From Polyangiaceae bacterium (GTDB lineage: Bacteria; Myxococcota_A; Polyangia; Polyangiales; Polyangiaceae), in NCBI GenBank assembly GCA_016719945.1, contig JADJYE010000030.1, positions 1 to 64,000 of the forward strand: DNA of 64,000 nt, written 5' to 3'. The position numbers and the translations under genes were made by a program. The notes under the pieces were generated by a model. That model was not told the origin of the DNA. It worked only from the letters and a program-made list of their open reading frames with translations, and ran no database searches. Shown one piece after another: positions 47,853 through 58,900 of the stretch. Every line of letters begins with the position of its first letter. Within the stretch, counting starts at the first letter, position 1.

Positions 47853-49519
47853 TGCTCGATCTCCTCTTCGATGCGGTAGCGGAAGGTCTTGGTCAGCGTG
47901 AAGGCGACGAGCATCTCCTTGACGTCGTAGCCGGCCTCCATGAACCGCTGGTTCAACAGATCGATGGTGCATTGGTCGGCCTCGGACTCCTCCCGCGCGA
48001 AGCCGTAGCGGTACCATTGCGTCAGGTAGCAGGCGCCCGCCGACTCGCTCCCTGCGATCTGGTTCACCAGATCGATCGGGCCGTCGACCTGGGTCGTGTC
48101 GCCCTCCATGCGAAAATCGCCCGTCGGGTCGATCGGCTCGCCGTTCTCGGTGTCGCGCCAGGCCCCCAGGCCGTCGAAGTTCTCGAGCGCGTAGCCGGGG
48201 GCGTTGACCAGCGAGTGGCACCCGACGCAGGCCTCGCCCGAGGTGTGGGCCTCGACCTGCTGCTTGGTGGTCTTGATGTCGTCCGACAATGGCGGGAGCG
48301 TCGTGTCGATGTCGCCGGGTGGGTCGGGGACCTCGTTGCACAGGACGCGGCGCTGGACGAACACCCCGCGGTGGATCGGCGAGGAGCCGGTGGTGTAGGC
48401 GTGTGAGGCGAGGAAGCCGGGCTGGGTCAGCAGGCCCGCGCGCCGGGTGGGGTCGAGCTCGACCTGGGTCAGCTCGGGCCCGAACGCGCCCTCCAGCCCA
48501 TAGATGGCGGCGAGCTCGTCGTTGACGAACGTGGTGCGGGAGAGGAGCAGGTCGCGGACGCCGCCCGAGAGCTCGAAGACGACGTGACGGATGAAGCGCT
48601 CGGTCTCCTCTCGCATCGCGGCCGCGGTGGACGGTCCGAAGCTCGGGTACAGGGTGGGGTCCTTCTGGACGTTCGCGTATTTGTCGAGCTGGAGCCATTG
48701 CGCGTGGAAGTCGTCGACCGGCCCGGCGGCTCGGGCGTCTTCGATGAGGCGTCGCGCTTGAGCCTCGATGCCGGCCTCGGTGTCGAGCTCACCGCTCTCG
48801 GCCGCGGCGAGCAGGTCGTCGTCGGGGGCGCTGTTCCAGATCAGGTACGAGAGGCGCGTCGCGACCTCGAAGCCGGTGAGCGGGATGAGCTGGTCGGAGT
48901 CGAGCTCTTCGGACAGCTCCACCCGGTACAGGAAGTGGGGGGACTGGAGGAACGCCTCGACCAGGTGGCGGATGCCTTGCTCGAAGGGCGTTCCGGCGCT
49001 GAACTTGCCGGCGCCTCGCCCATAGAGGGCGACGTAGGCGTCGACCTCCGGCGCGGTGAGCGGCCGGCGGAACGCTCGCCGCCCGAAGGACTCGACGAAC
49101 TCGCGCGCGCAGACGTCGTCTCCGGCCGCCACCTCGCACGGCACGAGGTTGCCCATCGTCGCGGGGTCGGCGACGCGCGCGGAGAGCGCCTCGGCCGCGC
49201 GCTGGTAGTCCCGCGCGAGCCGAGGCTGCACCACGAGCGCGGCGGCGTTGTTGTCGAACCCCGCGAACGTCGGATCGTCCAGGAAGTCGGCGCTCGGCGC
49301 GAGATCGGGCAGGCCGAGCAGATCGCGGACGGTGTTGTCGTATTGCGCGTGCGTCAGCCGCACGAGGCGCGGCTGAGGGCCCGGCAGCTCTCCCGTGGCG
49401 CACAGCGCCTCGGTGTCGGGGCCCGGTCCGGGGCCCGGGTCAGGGTCGTCCGTGCAGCTTGCGGTGAGGCTCGCGATGACGATCGCGAGCGCGGCCCGAG
49501 GGAGTCTCAGCTGGGGCAT
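47849..49519 (-). CDS. DUF1592/1588/1585 multi-domain lipoprotein
   Basis: A 556-residue protein. The N-terminus has a lipobox (LTASC at about residue 22) followed by a Pro/Gly/Asp linker. RLTHAQYDNTVRDLLGLP and the following blocks are typical of the DUF1587-DUF1595-DUF1592 chain. GEACVGCHSLVNAPGYALENFDGLG carries a CxxCH motif of haem-c type in the DUF1588/1585 region. It is probably attached to a membrane outside the cytoplasm. It is translated together with the DUF1552 gene. The pair resembles cytochrome-like exported systems with unknown substrates. Confidence 0.85.
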   Translation of the reverse strand: MPQLRLPRAALAIVIASLTASCTDDPDPGPGPGPDTEALCATGELPGPQPRLVRLTHAQYDNTVRDLLGLPDLAPSADFLDDPTFAGFDNNAAALVVQPRLARDYQRAAEALSARVADPATMGNLVPCEVAAGDDVCAREFVESFGRRAFRRPLTAPEVDAYVALYGRGAGKFSAGTPFEQGIRHLVEAFLQSPHFLYRVELSEELDSDQLIPLTGFEVATRLSYLIWNSAPDDDLLAAAESGELDTEAGIEAQARRLIEDARAAGPVDDFHAQWLQLDKYANVQKDPTLYPSFGPSTAAAMREETERFIRHVVFELSGGVRDLLLSRTTFVNDELAAIYGLEGAFGPELTQVELDPTRRAGLLTQPGFLASHAYTTGSSPIHRGVFVQRRVLCNEVPDPPGDIDTTLPPLSDDIKTTKQQVEAHTSGEACVGCHSLVNAPGYALENFDGLGAWRDTENGEPIDPTGDFRMEGDTTQVDGPIDLVNQIAGSESAGACYLTQWYRYGFAREESEADQCTIDLLNQRFMEAGYDVKEMLVAFTLTKTFRYRIEEEIEQ

Positions 49520-49786
49520 GTGCGCCCCTCGGCAACTCTCGTGCCCGAGCTCGAAACCTCATTCTCGGCTGCTTTGTGGGGCGGGTCGCTGGGCAGCGCG
49601 ACGCGCTTGGGTCACGTGGGCGGCCGGGCGCCCCCTCCGTGGGGCACCGGCGCGCGGCCCCCCCCCGCGCCGGTTTTCACGCGCGCCCTGGCGTGTGAAA
49701 ACCGAAGGGCCCCGCGGTAGCGGGCGCGCGGGGAGCAAAAAAGATCCTTGGCGGGGGGAGACGAAGCCAGGCAAAGTCTCGGGCTC
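49520..49786. other. Divergent intergenic region with long inverted repeat
   Basis: It lies between the minus-strand DUF1592 gene and the plus-strand regulator. A 14-bp inverted repeat with one mismatch, CGGTTTTCACGCGC (49671) and GCGTGTGAAAACCG (to 49704), stands out by its AT-rich arms. It could be an operator or attenuator. No gene is seen. Confidence 0.5.
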
Positions 49787-51131
<1,345 letters not shown>

Positions 51132-51145
<14 letters not shown>

Positions 51146-52655
51146 GCAGGCCGCGCGCCGTCGCGGATATGCTGCGGAGGTGAGCGGCGTCCGCGACAAG
51201 CGCCGAGACGAGCGCGTGGGGCGGTACGCGCTGCAAGGCGAGGTCGCCACCGGCGGCATGGCCACGGTCTATTACGGCCGCCTGCAGGGGCCCGCGGGCT
51301 TCAGCCGGCCGGTGGCGATCAAGCGCCTGCACCCTCAATACGCCAAGACCCCCGACTTCGTGACGATGTTCCTGGACGAGGCGCGCCTCGCGTCGCGCAT
51401 CCAGCACCCGAACGTGGTCCCCACGATCGACGTCGTCGCCGAGGGCGGCGAGCTGTTCCTGGTCATGGAGTTCGTCCCCGGCGAGTCGCTCTCCAAGCTG
51501 GTGAGGGCGTGCCCCGAGGGGCTGCCGCTGCCCATCGCCTCGGCGCTCGCGGTGGGCATGCTCGACGGGCTGCACGCCGCGCACGAGGCCGTGGGCGACG
51601 AAGGAGAGCCGCTCTGCATCGTCCACCGCGACGTCTCTCCCCAGAACGTGCTGGTCGCCACCGACGGCGTCGCGCGCTTGATCGACTTCGGCGTCGCGAA
51701 GGCGGTCGGCAACGCCACGCTGACCCGCGACGGGCAGATCAAGGGCAAGGTGGCCTACATGGCCCCTGAGCAGATCAAGGGAGAGGCCGTCGATCGCCGC
51801 GCCGACATCTACGCGGCGAGCGTGGTGCTGTGGGAGATGCTCACCGGCAGGCGCTTCTTCGGCAGCGCCGACTCGGAGGCCGCGCTCGTGCTCCGCGCCC
51901 TCGAGGCGCAGGTCTCCCCGCCGAGCGAGGAGCGCAGCCACATCCCCAAGGAGGTCGACGCCATCGTCCTGAGAGGCCTCGAGCGCGACCGGGAGCGGCG
52001 CTTCGCCACCGCGCGGGAGATGGCGCAGGCGCTCGAGCGAGCCGTCCCACCGGCCGCCTCCCGCGACGTCGCGGCGTGGCTCGAGAAGGTGCTCGGTGAG
52101 AGCGCCGAGCAGCGCGAGCAGCGCCTGCACGAGCTCGACGCCTCCGTCGCGACCGAGCTGCCGGGCCGCGCGTCTGCCGCCGTGCTCAATCGCGTGCTCA
52201 CGGCGCCGGCCCTGGTCGCGCCCACCCTCGAGCCTGCTCCCGACTCGCGCCCACGCCCGCCCGCCCGAACGGGCCTGTGGGTCGGGATCGCCGTCGTGCT
52301 CGCCGGGGGCTTGGGCTTCTTCGGCTCCCGCCTGGTGCCCGCCGGGGAGGGGAGCGAGCACGTCTCGGCGGACGCGGTCGGCGCGACGGGCAGCGCAACG
52401 GTCCCCTCGCCGAGCGGCGTCGCGTCCGCCGCGGGCCCGCTCTCGCCCGCTTCTCCGTCGGCGAGCGCCTTCCCCGACAGCTCGGCGGCGACGGGCGCGC
52501 CGAGCGCCAGCGCGCCGAGCGCCAGCGCGCCGCCCGTTCCGACGGCGACGGCCAGGTCGATCGCCGCGCCGCGGCCGCCGAGCGCGCGCTGCAGCCCGCC
52601 GTTCGTGATCACGGCCGATGGTGTCAAGCAGTACAAGCCGGAGTGTTTGCGGTAG
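51132..52655 (+). CDS. Transmembrane Ser/Thr protein kinase (PknB-like)
   Basis: A 507-residue protein starting in the last codons of the regulator gene. The kinase domain (about 30-290) has the glycine loop GEVATGGMATVYYG, VAIKRLHP with the ATP-binding Lys, the catalytic HRDVSPQNVL (the myxobacterial variant with Ser), IDFGVAK (the DFG motif) and MAPEQ. A single membrane helix near residue 385 (GIAVVLAGGLGFFG) is followed by an Ala/Ser/Pro-rich outer segment with a repeated SASAP unit and a Cys-containing end. It probably phosphorylates the FHA activator or a partner that the FHA domain recognises (inferred from adjacency). Confidence 0.9.
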
Positions 52656-52668
52656 AAACGTCGGTGGA

Positions 52669-53490
52669 GTGGGTCGACGTCTCGTTCTCTCTTCTGCGTT
52701 GGGGCTGGCGGTGCTCGCCTGGGGGCCGTCGTTCGCGCGCGCCGACGACGCCGCGTGCATCAGCGCTCACGTCGAAGCCCAACGGCTCGAGAAGGCTGGC
52801 AAGGCGCGCGCGGCGAGAGACGCGCTCGTGACCTGCGCGAAGCCGGAGTGCCCCGCGGTGCTCGTCACCGAGTGCTCCACGATGCTCGTCGAGATCGAGG
52901 GCTCGATCCCCACCGTGGTGTTGAGCGCCAAGACAGCCGACGGCGCTGACGTCGGCGACGTCGAGGTGCGCGAGGGGGAGCGGGTCATGGCTTCGCGCCT
53001 CGACGGCAAGGCGCTCGAGGTCGATCCGGGCGAGCACACCTTCCGGTTCACGCGCGGAGGCGCCGAGCAGGCGGTGACCGTGATCGTGCTGGCCGGCGAC
53101 AAGAACCGCGCGATCAGCGTGACCTTCGGCGGTCCAGCGAAGGCGGTCGGCCCTGCCTCGAGCGGCGAGCGCGCCATCTCCCCAGGCTTCTGGGTGAGCG
53201 GGGCGGTGGGCCTCGCCGGGCTCGCGCTGTTCGCTGGCCTCGGCGGCGCGGGGCTCGCCAAGAAGGGCGAGCTCGACGAGCGCGCTTGCCGCCCCGACTG
53301 CGACAGCGCCGACGTCGACGAGGTGCGCGGCCTGTTCCTCGGCGCAGACATTGCTCTCGGCGTCGGCCTCGCGGGCCTCGCGGTCGCCCCGATCTTCTAC
53401 TTCACGAGCCCGGTGAGAGGGGGGGACGCGCGAGGCGGGCTCTCCCTCGGGCTCGCGCCCACCGCGCTGACCCTCGAGGGGACGTTCTGA
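52669..53490 (+). CDS. Exported protein with signal peptide and C-terminal membrane segments
   Basis: About 273 residues from the GTG at 52669; an ATG at 52618 would add 17 residues and overlap the kinase. GRRLVLSSALGLAVLAWGPSFARADD is a clear signal peptide. The mature part has ACISAHVEAQRLEKAGKARAAR (TPR-like), a beta-rich middle recalling PEGA domains (VDPGEHTFRFTRGG) and two hydrophobic segments (GLAGLALFAGLGGAGLA; IALGVGLAGLAVAPIFYF). Proteins of this layout often follow kinase genes in myxobacteria. The function is unknown. The stop overlaps the next ATG as TGATG. Confidence 0.75.
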   Translation: MGRRLVLSSALGLAVLAWGPSFARADDAACISAHVEAQRLEKAGKARAARDALVTCAKPECPAVLVTECSTMLVEIEGSIPTVVLSAKTADGADVGDVEVREGERVMASRLDGKALEVDPGEHTFRFTRGGAEQAVTVIVLAGDKNRAISVTFGGPAKAVGPASSGERAISPGFWVSGAVGLAGLALFAGLGGAGLAKKGELDERACRPDCDSADVDEVRGLFLGADIALGVGLAGLAVAPIFYFTSPVRGGDARGGLSLGLAPTALTLEGTF

Positions 53491-54200
53491 TGCGCGCCGC
53501 CTTCCTGCTCGCGCTGCTGTGCGGCTGCACCCTCACCTTCCCGCTCGACGGGTACGACGAGGGCTCGGGCGCCGCAGGGAATGGCGGTGGCTCGGCAGGT
53601 GGGGGCGGCATGGGTGAAGGAGGCGGCGGCAGCCCGCCCGAGTGTGACGGTGGACCGGAGCCGCCGCTGTCCGCGATCGCCAGCGACTTCGACGCCGGCC
53701 TCGGCGACGACGTCGGCCTGTGGGACTGCGCGGTGCTCGTCGACGGCGAGGTGCACATGGAAGCGTTCCCTGGCGAATACTGCTGGTTTTACACCACAGG
53801 CAGCCACCGCCTCGCCTGCGACTCGATCTCCTTCCGCGTGCTCGAGGTCGGCAACCAGGCGGTGGGCGTGCAGCGCTTCATCTATCTCGAGCCGATCCCC
53901 GGCGGCGCGACGATCAACGTGCTGCAAGAGGGCGGCGGCTTCGGCGGAGACTTCGTCTACGAAGATCCCTCGTTCAGCCTCACGGACGACGCGTGGTGGC
54001 GCCTTCGTGCCGACGAGACGACGGTGTACTTCGAGACCTCGCCCGACGGCGTCATGTGGAACCCGAAGGGCTCGGCCGAGCCAGGTTTCCCGCTCGATCA
54101 GGTCAGCGTGATGGTCGGCGCCGGCAACTGGAACAACGTGCCGGACCCTGGGCTCGCGGTGTTCGACTGCCTCAACGTGCCACCCCCCTGCGGAGGTTGA
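53490..54200 (+). CDS. Lipoprotein with Gly-rich linker, unknown function
   Basis: A 236-residue protein. MRAAFLLALLCGC is a lipoprotein signal with the lipobox Cys at about residue 13. A Gly/Ser-rich linker (about 27-47) is followed by a beta-rich domain with paired Cys residues and FDAGLGDDVGLWDCAVLVDG, then SPDGVMWNPKGSAEPG, which resembles concanavalin/LamG-like domains. I do not recognise a precise family. The gene ends the regulator-kinase run, and a hairpin follows. Confidence 0.7.
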   Translation: MRAAFLLALLCGCTLTFPLDGYDEGSGAAGNGGGSAGGGGMGEGGGGSPPECDGGPEPPLSAIASDFDAGLGDDVGLWDCAVLVDGEVHMEAFPGEYCWFYTTGSHRLACDSISFRVLEVGNQAVGVQRFIYLEPIPGGATINVLQEGGGFGGDFVYEDPSFSLTDDAWWRLRADETTVYFETSPDGVMWNPKGSAEPGFPLDQVSVMVGAGNWNNVPDPGLAVFDCLNVPPPCGG

Positions 54201-54224
54201 GCTCGTCGTGACGTGCGACACCGA

Positions 54225-54251
54225 GGGGGCACCTCGGCCTGCGAGTGCCCC
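54225..54251 (+). terminator. Hairpin after the lipoprotein gene
   Basis: GGGGGCAC (54225) and GTGCCCC (to 54251) form a stem about 25 bp after the stop. There is no clear T-run. Confidence 0.5.
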
Positions 54252-54332
54252 ACGGGTGGGCCATCGCAGCCCTCAAACCCGCAGAATGTGCGCTGATTCT
54301 GCTTGGCGCGCCGGTTGCTTCGCAGGGCCGCC

Positions 54333-56099
54333 ATGCGCCTCTTCTCTCGAGCGGGCCTGCTCGCGGCCCTCCTCGCATCGGGCTGTCAGGGGTCGATCGG
54401 CGACCCCCTCGACGGGCCTGCGACCGGTCCCGACGATCCCTCGAACCCGCTGACCTTCGAGTGCACGCCCGGCGCCGATCCGAGCGCGACGGACATCAAG
54501 CGCCTGACGACGCGGCAATACGAGAACACCCTGCGCGACCTGCTCGCGGCGCTGCCCGAGGCCGACAGGGAGGCGATCATGGCGAGCCTCGACGCGCCGC
54601 TCGGGCTCGTCCCCGCGGACGTGCGCGACAAGGATCGCGACTACGTGCAGATGGACGAGAGCGTGAGCCAGTCCCACGTGGACGGCTATTACGCCGTGGG
54701 GCGCACCTTCGGCGCTGGGGTGACCGAGACCTCGGCGCGCCTCGGCGCGTTCGTCGGCGCCTGCGCGGTCGACGCCGACATCGGCAACGACGCCGCCTGC
54801 GTCGACGCCTTCATCGAGCGCTTCGGAGCGCTGGCGATGCGGCGGCCGCTGACGGCCGACGAGGTCGCGTTCTTTCGAGACGAGATCTACGCCGTCGAAG
54901 GGCCGCTCGACCCACGGGGCGTGGTCGACGTCGTGACCGCCCTCTTGATGTCGCCCCAGTTCTCTTTCCACATCGAGAACGGCAGCGCCCCCGTCGAGGG
55001 GCGCGAAGACCTCTACCAGCTCACCGGCTACGAGATCGCCGCGCGGCTCTCCTACCACTTCTGGCAGACCATGCCCGACGCCCAGCTGATGGAGGCGGCG
55101 GCGAACGGCGCCCTCGAGACCGAGGAGGGGTTTGCCTCCGAGCTCGCGCGCGTCTTCGAGGACCCCCGCACCCAGCTCGCGGTCGACGACTTCTATCGGC
55201 AATGGCTGAAGCTCGACGATCTCCCCAACATGCTCGAGGCGAGCGGCCTGCCCGACTACCAGGCCTTCGCGGGCGACGACCTGCCCGGCCCCGACTTCCG
55301 GGCGAACATGGCCGCCGACGCGCAGAACCTGCTCCGCTATTACACCTGGGCCACCGACGGCGGCTTCGACGAGGTCTTCCTGTCGAACCTCTCGTTCGCC
55401 ACGACGCCCGATCTCGCCGCCATTTACGGCGTGCCGGTGTGGAGCGGCGAGGGCGAGCCGCCGGCGCTGCCCGAGGGCCAGCGCGCGGGCCTGCTGACGC
55501 GCGTCGCCCTGGTCGCGAACAACAAGAAGACGACGCGGCCCATCATGAAGGGAGCCTTCATCCGCAAGCGCCTGCTGTGCGACCCGCTCGAGCTCCCCGA
55601 GAACATGAACAACATGAGCTCGAACCTCGAGGTCGACAGCGAGCTGTCGACGCGGCAGCGGGTCGAGGCGCTCACCGAGCAATCTGGCGCGGCCTGCTCC
55701 TCGTGTCACGCGCAGCTGAACCCGCTCGGCTACACCACGGAGAGCTATGACGGCCTCGGCCGGTATCGCACGGCCGAGAAGCTGTATGACGCCCAGGGCA
55801 ACCTCCTCGCCGAGGTGCCTGTAGACACCTCGGCGGTGCCAGAGATCCTGTCTGGAGACGAGCAGCCAGTCGCAGACGCGCTCGAGCTGTCCGAGCTCTT
55901 GGTCGACAGCGGCAAGGCCCACGCCTGCTTCGCCCGCCATTACTTCCGCTTCACCACCGGGCGCCGCGAGGACTTCGCGGCGGACGGCTGCGTCCTCGAG
56001 GAGCTGCGCCGCGGCATCGTGGAGGGCGGCTCGCTCCGCGAGATGCTCGTGCAGATCGCGGCCCGCCCCGAGTTCCGCCTCCGAAAGCAGGGAGCCTGA
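54333..56099 (+). CDS. DUF1592-type multi-domain lipoprotein (second pair)
   Basis: A 588-residue protein from the ATG at 54333 (MRLFSRAGLLAALLASGCQG, a lipobox with Cys 18); an upstream start at 54303 would only lengthen the signal region. It shows the same domain chain as 47849-49519: RLTTRQYENTLRDLL, then LTGYEIAARLSYHFW, FYRQWLKLDDL and the CxxCH haem-like motif ACSSCHAQLNPLGYTTESYDGLG. It lies 3 bp before the DUF1552 gene, so they form an operon. Sequence identity with the first pair is low, pointing to an old duplication or separate recruitment. Confidence 0.85.
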   Translation: MRLFSRAGLLAALLASGCQGSIGDPLDGPATGPDDPSNPLTFECTPGADPSATDIKRLTTRQYENTLRDLLAALPEADREAIMASLDAPLGLVPADVRDKDRDYVQMDESVSQSHVDGYYAVGRTFGAGVTETSARLGAFVGACAVDADIGNDAACVDAFIERFGALAMRRPLTADEVAFFRDEIYAVEGPLDPRGVVDVVTALLMSPQFSFHIENGSAPVEGREDLYQLTGYEIAARLSYHFWQTMPDAQLMEAAANGALETEEGFASELARVFEDPRTQLAVDDFYRQWLKLDDLPNMLEASGLPDYQAFAGDDLPGPDFRANMAADAQNLLRYYTWATDGGFDEVFLSNLSFATTPDLAAIYGVPVWSGEGEPPALPEGQRAGLLTRVALVANNKKTTRPIMKGAFIRKRLLCDPLELPENMNNMSSNLEVDSELSTRQRVEALTEQSGAACSSCHAQLNPLGYTTESYDGLGRYRTAEKLYDAQGNLLAEVPVDTSAVPEILSGDEQPVADALELSELLVDSGKAHACFARHYFRFTTGRREDFAADGCVLEELRRGIVEGGSLREMLVQIAARPEFRLRKQGA

Positions 56100-56102
56100 C
56101 CC

Positions 56103-57707
56103 ATGACCAAGGTGCGTCGAATCAACCGTCGGCATTTCCTGGTGGGCGCGGGCGGGGTCACCCTCGCCATCCCCTTCCTCTCCTCGCTCGAGGAGAAGAA
56201 GGCCTTCGCGGGCGCGCCACCCTACGCGCAGAACCCTCGCTTCGTGTGCATGGCCACGCCCCACGGCGGCGTGTGGAACCAGCACATGTGGCCCGACGAG
56301 GCGACGGCCGCACAGGCGCGTCAGGTCTACCCGGGCCACCAGATGCACTGGGGTGAGCTCGCCCCCGCCACCTCCGGGGGGACGACCTCGCTCTCGGCGT
56401 GCCTCTCCGCGCCGTCCACCAGCCTCACGGCGTCGCTGATCTCGAAGATGAACGTGATCCGCGGCCTCGACTACTCGTTCTACCTCGGACACCACCGCGG
56501 CGGCATCCTGGGGGACGTCGGCAACAACAACGACGAGGCGCCGCGCTTCGAACGCGTGCCGACCATCGACCAGGTGATGGCGTGGTCGCCGAGCTTCTAC
56601 CCCGATATCGCCAACATCAAGCTGCGCTCGATGCACGTCTCACGCGGGTACGACGGCCTCAGCTCGACGTACGCCAACCCCGTCGACAAGACGGGCCCGG
56701 TGAACCAGATCCCCGCGGTCGAGAGCGCGCTGCTGCTGTTCCAGCAGATCTTCGTGCCGCCGCCCGAGGCCGAGGAGAACCCGCGGCCCCTGATCGTCGA
56801 CAAGGTCCACGAGCACTACCGCCGCCTGCACGCCGGCCAGTTCGGCGACGCCAAGCGCCTGTCCTCGAAGGACAAGCAGCTGCTCGAGGCGCACATGGAG
56901 CGACTGTACGAGCTCGACCGGAAGCTCAACGTCACGGCGAGCTGCGGCGACGTGCAGCCGCCCACCGACGACGCCCACATCTGGGACCCCGTCGACAGCA
57001 TCCAGAGCGCGGCGCAGTGGTTCCAGATCTACAACGACGTGATCGTCGCCGCGTTCATGTGCGGGACCTCGCGCATCGCGGTGATCGGCGCCAGCGACGA
57101 GCTGTGGAAGGCGGCGCCCTTCGCGGGTGATTGGCACCAGCAGATCGCGCACGTCGGCGGCGGCGGCGTGCCCATCAATGACCCGGACGGGGCCGCGAAT
57201 CGCCCGGCCTGGCAGGACATCCTCGTTGGGACGCAGCGAGAGTTCTTCGCCAACGTGTTCCTCGACCTCTGCAACAAGCTCGAGCAGGTCGAGGAGAGCG
57301 ACGGCATCACCTTCCTCGACAACTCCCTGGTCATGTGGTCGCAAGAGTCGGGCAACCGCACGCACGACAACGTCTCGACCCCGGTCATCACGGCCGGCAG
57401 CGCGGCGGGCTTCTTCAACACCGGTCGCTACCTCGACTTCCGAAACCGCCAGAACACCCTGTTCGGCTCCAGCGCCGAGCCGGCCAGCGACTCGTACCGT
57501 CCGGGCGTGCTGTACAACCAATGGCTCGCGAACGCCCTGCGGGCGAACAACGTTCAGCCCGAGGAGTTCGAGCGGAACGACAAGCGCGGCTATGGTGAGT
57601 ACGAGGTGTTCGACCTGTGGAGCGGCGTCGACCCGTACCAGCTGTGGCCCGATCACCTGCGCGACGGCGCCAGCGACCTCCTTCCGGAGCTCGTCAAAGG
57701 TGTCTGA
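56103..57707 (+). CDS. DUF1552-family exported protein (second pair)
   Basis: A 534-residue protein. MTKVRRINRRHFLVGAGGVTLAIPFL carries a Tat-like twin Arg (NRRHFL). FVCMATPHGGVWNQHMWP, then GLDYSFYLGHH and a C-terminal region with LVMWSQESGNRTHDNVS match the DUF1552 plan. It probably works with the lipoprotein encoded just upstream, as in the first pair. The stop overlaps the start of the next gene by 8 bp. Confidence 0.85.
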   Translation: MTKVRRINRRHFLVGAGGVTLAIPFLSSLEEKKAFAGAPPYAQNPRFVCMATPHGGVWNQHMWPDEATAAQARQVYPGHQMHWGELAPATSGGTTSLSACLSAPSTSLTASLISKMNVIRGLDYSFYLGHHRGGILGDVGNNNDEAPRFERVPTIDQVMAWSPSFYPDIANIKLRSMHVSRGYDGLSSTYANPVDKTGPVNQIPAVESALLLFQQIFVPPPEAEENPRPLIVDKVHEHYRRLHAGQFGDAKRLSSKDKQLLEAHMERLYELDRKLNVTASCGDVQPPTDDAHIWDPVDSIQSAAQWFQIYNDVIVAAFMCGTSRIAVIGASDELWKAAPFAGDWHQQIAHVGGGGVPINDPDGAANRPAWQDILVGTQREFFANVFLDLCNKLEQVEESDGITFLDNSLVMWSQESGNRTHDNVSTPVITAGSAAGFFNTGRYLDFRNRQNTLFGSSAEPASDSYRPGVLYNQWLANALRANNVQPEEFERNDKRGYGEYEVFDLWSGVDPYQLWPDHLRDGASDLLPELVKGV

Positions 57708-58890
57708 GCGTCCGTTCGTGATCTCGCCCACGCGCGCTCTTGCCGCCTCGCTGCTCGTCTCGCTCACCGCGTGCGGCGACAGCTCTGGCACGGGGTCCGG
57801 CGCCGGCTCGAGCGACGGCGGAGGCCCCGGCGCTGGCGGCGAAGGCAGCGGCGCCGGGGACCCGGCGGGCGGCGGCGGCGCCTCGCAGGGGACCGGCGGC
57901 TCGGGGGGCGGCGGCGCGCCCGAGGGGCTCGTGCCGGTCGTCATCGCGCAAGGGCACATGGGGCGGACGGCGATATCGTGCGACGGAGGCGAGACCTTCG
58001 TCGCCGATCAATCGCAAGACGACGCGTACCGCTGCTGGTCCAGCCCGGACACCGACTGTGACCACAACCCGTACGCGGGTCGAGGGCTCGCGTACGGCAA
58101 CGGGGTGTGGGTCGCGACCTTCGGCTGGGGTGCGCCCGGGACGCTGCGGCGGTCGACCAATGGTGTCGACTGGGAGGTCGTGCAAGCCGACACGCCGACC
58201 TACGCGGACGTCGCCTTCGGCAAGGGCGTCTTCGTCGCCAATGGCTCACCGACGCGCCTGTCGACCGACGGCCTGACCTGGACCGACGGCGGCTCGCTCG
58301 ATCTGTCGATCAACACGCGCGCCATCGCGTACGTGCCGCACGGCGAGGGGGTGTTCATCGTCACCGGCGAGAGCGGCGACCAGCGGGACATCGTCCTCTC
58401 GGAGGACGGCGTCGAGTGGCGCCACGCGAGCGTCCGGCCGGCCGAGTGCGGCCAATACGTGAGAAACCTCCAATATGGCGGTGGCGTCGTCGCGCTCTTC
58501 AGCGGGGCAGGCCACGTGTGCACGTCGAGCGACGGCGGCGACACCTGGGAGCTGCACCTCGTCAACGACTTCCTCACGTCGCACGGCGTGTGGACCGGCA
58601 GCGAGTTCTTCGTCTGGGCCGGCTCCACGCTTTTCCGGAGCAGCGACGGGGCCGCGTGGACGAGCCAGGCGGGCTCGCCCGCAGGGGTCTCGCTCGACGG
58701 CCCGGTGGCGCTCACCGCGGGTGGCGTGTTCGTGGCCGTCGACCAGACCTGGGACGGGTACTACGAGGAGCAGGGCTTCGTGCACAGCGCCGACGGCGTC
58801 AGCTGGCAGACGGCGAGCGAGTTCGCCGGAGGCCACCCGATCGGCTTCCTGGACTTCGGCTACGCCGCGCCCTCGGCGGCCTGCCCCTGA
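57700..58890 (+). CDS. Beta-propeller-like lipoprotein (BNR/sortilin-type repeats)
   Basis: A 396-residue protein from the GTG at 57700, overlapping the previous stop. The signal ends with LLVSLTAC (lipobox). A Gly/Ala-rich linker of about 50 residues is followed by repeated blades with SxDGxxW motifs (ISCDGGETF, STNGVDWEV, STDGLTWTD, SEDGVEWRH, SSDGGDTWE, SSDGAAWTS, SADGVSWQT), typical of photosystem-stability/BNR-like propellers. It is exported and membrane-attached, and its ligand is unknown. It forms an operon with the second DUF1592/1552 pair. Confidence 0.78.
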   Translation: MSERPFVISPTRALAASLLVSLTACGDSSGTGSGAGSSDGGGPGAGGEGSGAGDPAGGGGASQGTGGSGGGGAPEGLVPVVIAQGHMGRTAISCDGGETFVADQSQDDAYRCWSSPDTDCDHNPYAGRGLAYGNGVWVATFGWGAPGTLRRSTNGVDWEVVQADTPTYADVAFGKGVFVANGSPTRLSTDGLTWTDGGSLDLSINTRAIAYVPHGEGVFIVTGESGDQRDIVLSEDGVEWRHASVRPAECGQYVRNLQYGGGVVALFSGAGHVCTSSDGGDTWELHLVNDFLTSHGVWTGSEFFVWAGSTLFRSSDGAAWTSQAGSPAGVSLDGPVALTAGGVFVAVDQTWDGYYEEQGFVHSADGVSWQTASEFAGGHPIGFLDFGYAAPSAACP

Positions 58891-58900
58891 CCCTGCCCGC

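Noticed and set aside
46512..47879. A plus-strand open frame of about 455 codons
   Set aside because: Antisense shadow of the DUF1552 gene, which has a Tat signal and conserved motifs on the other strand.
54273..56636. A minus-strand open frame of nearly 790 codons
   Set aside because: It is the antisense of the clearly coding DUF1592 and DUF1552 genes and shows no motif or ribosome binding site. High-GC codon bias explains it.
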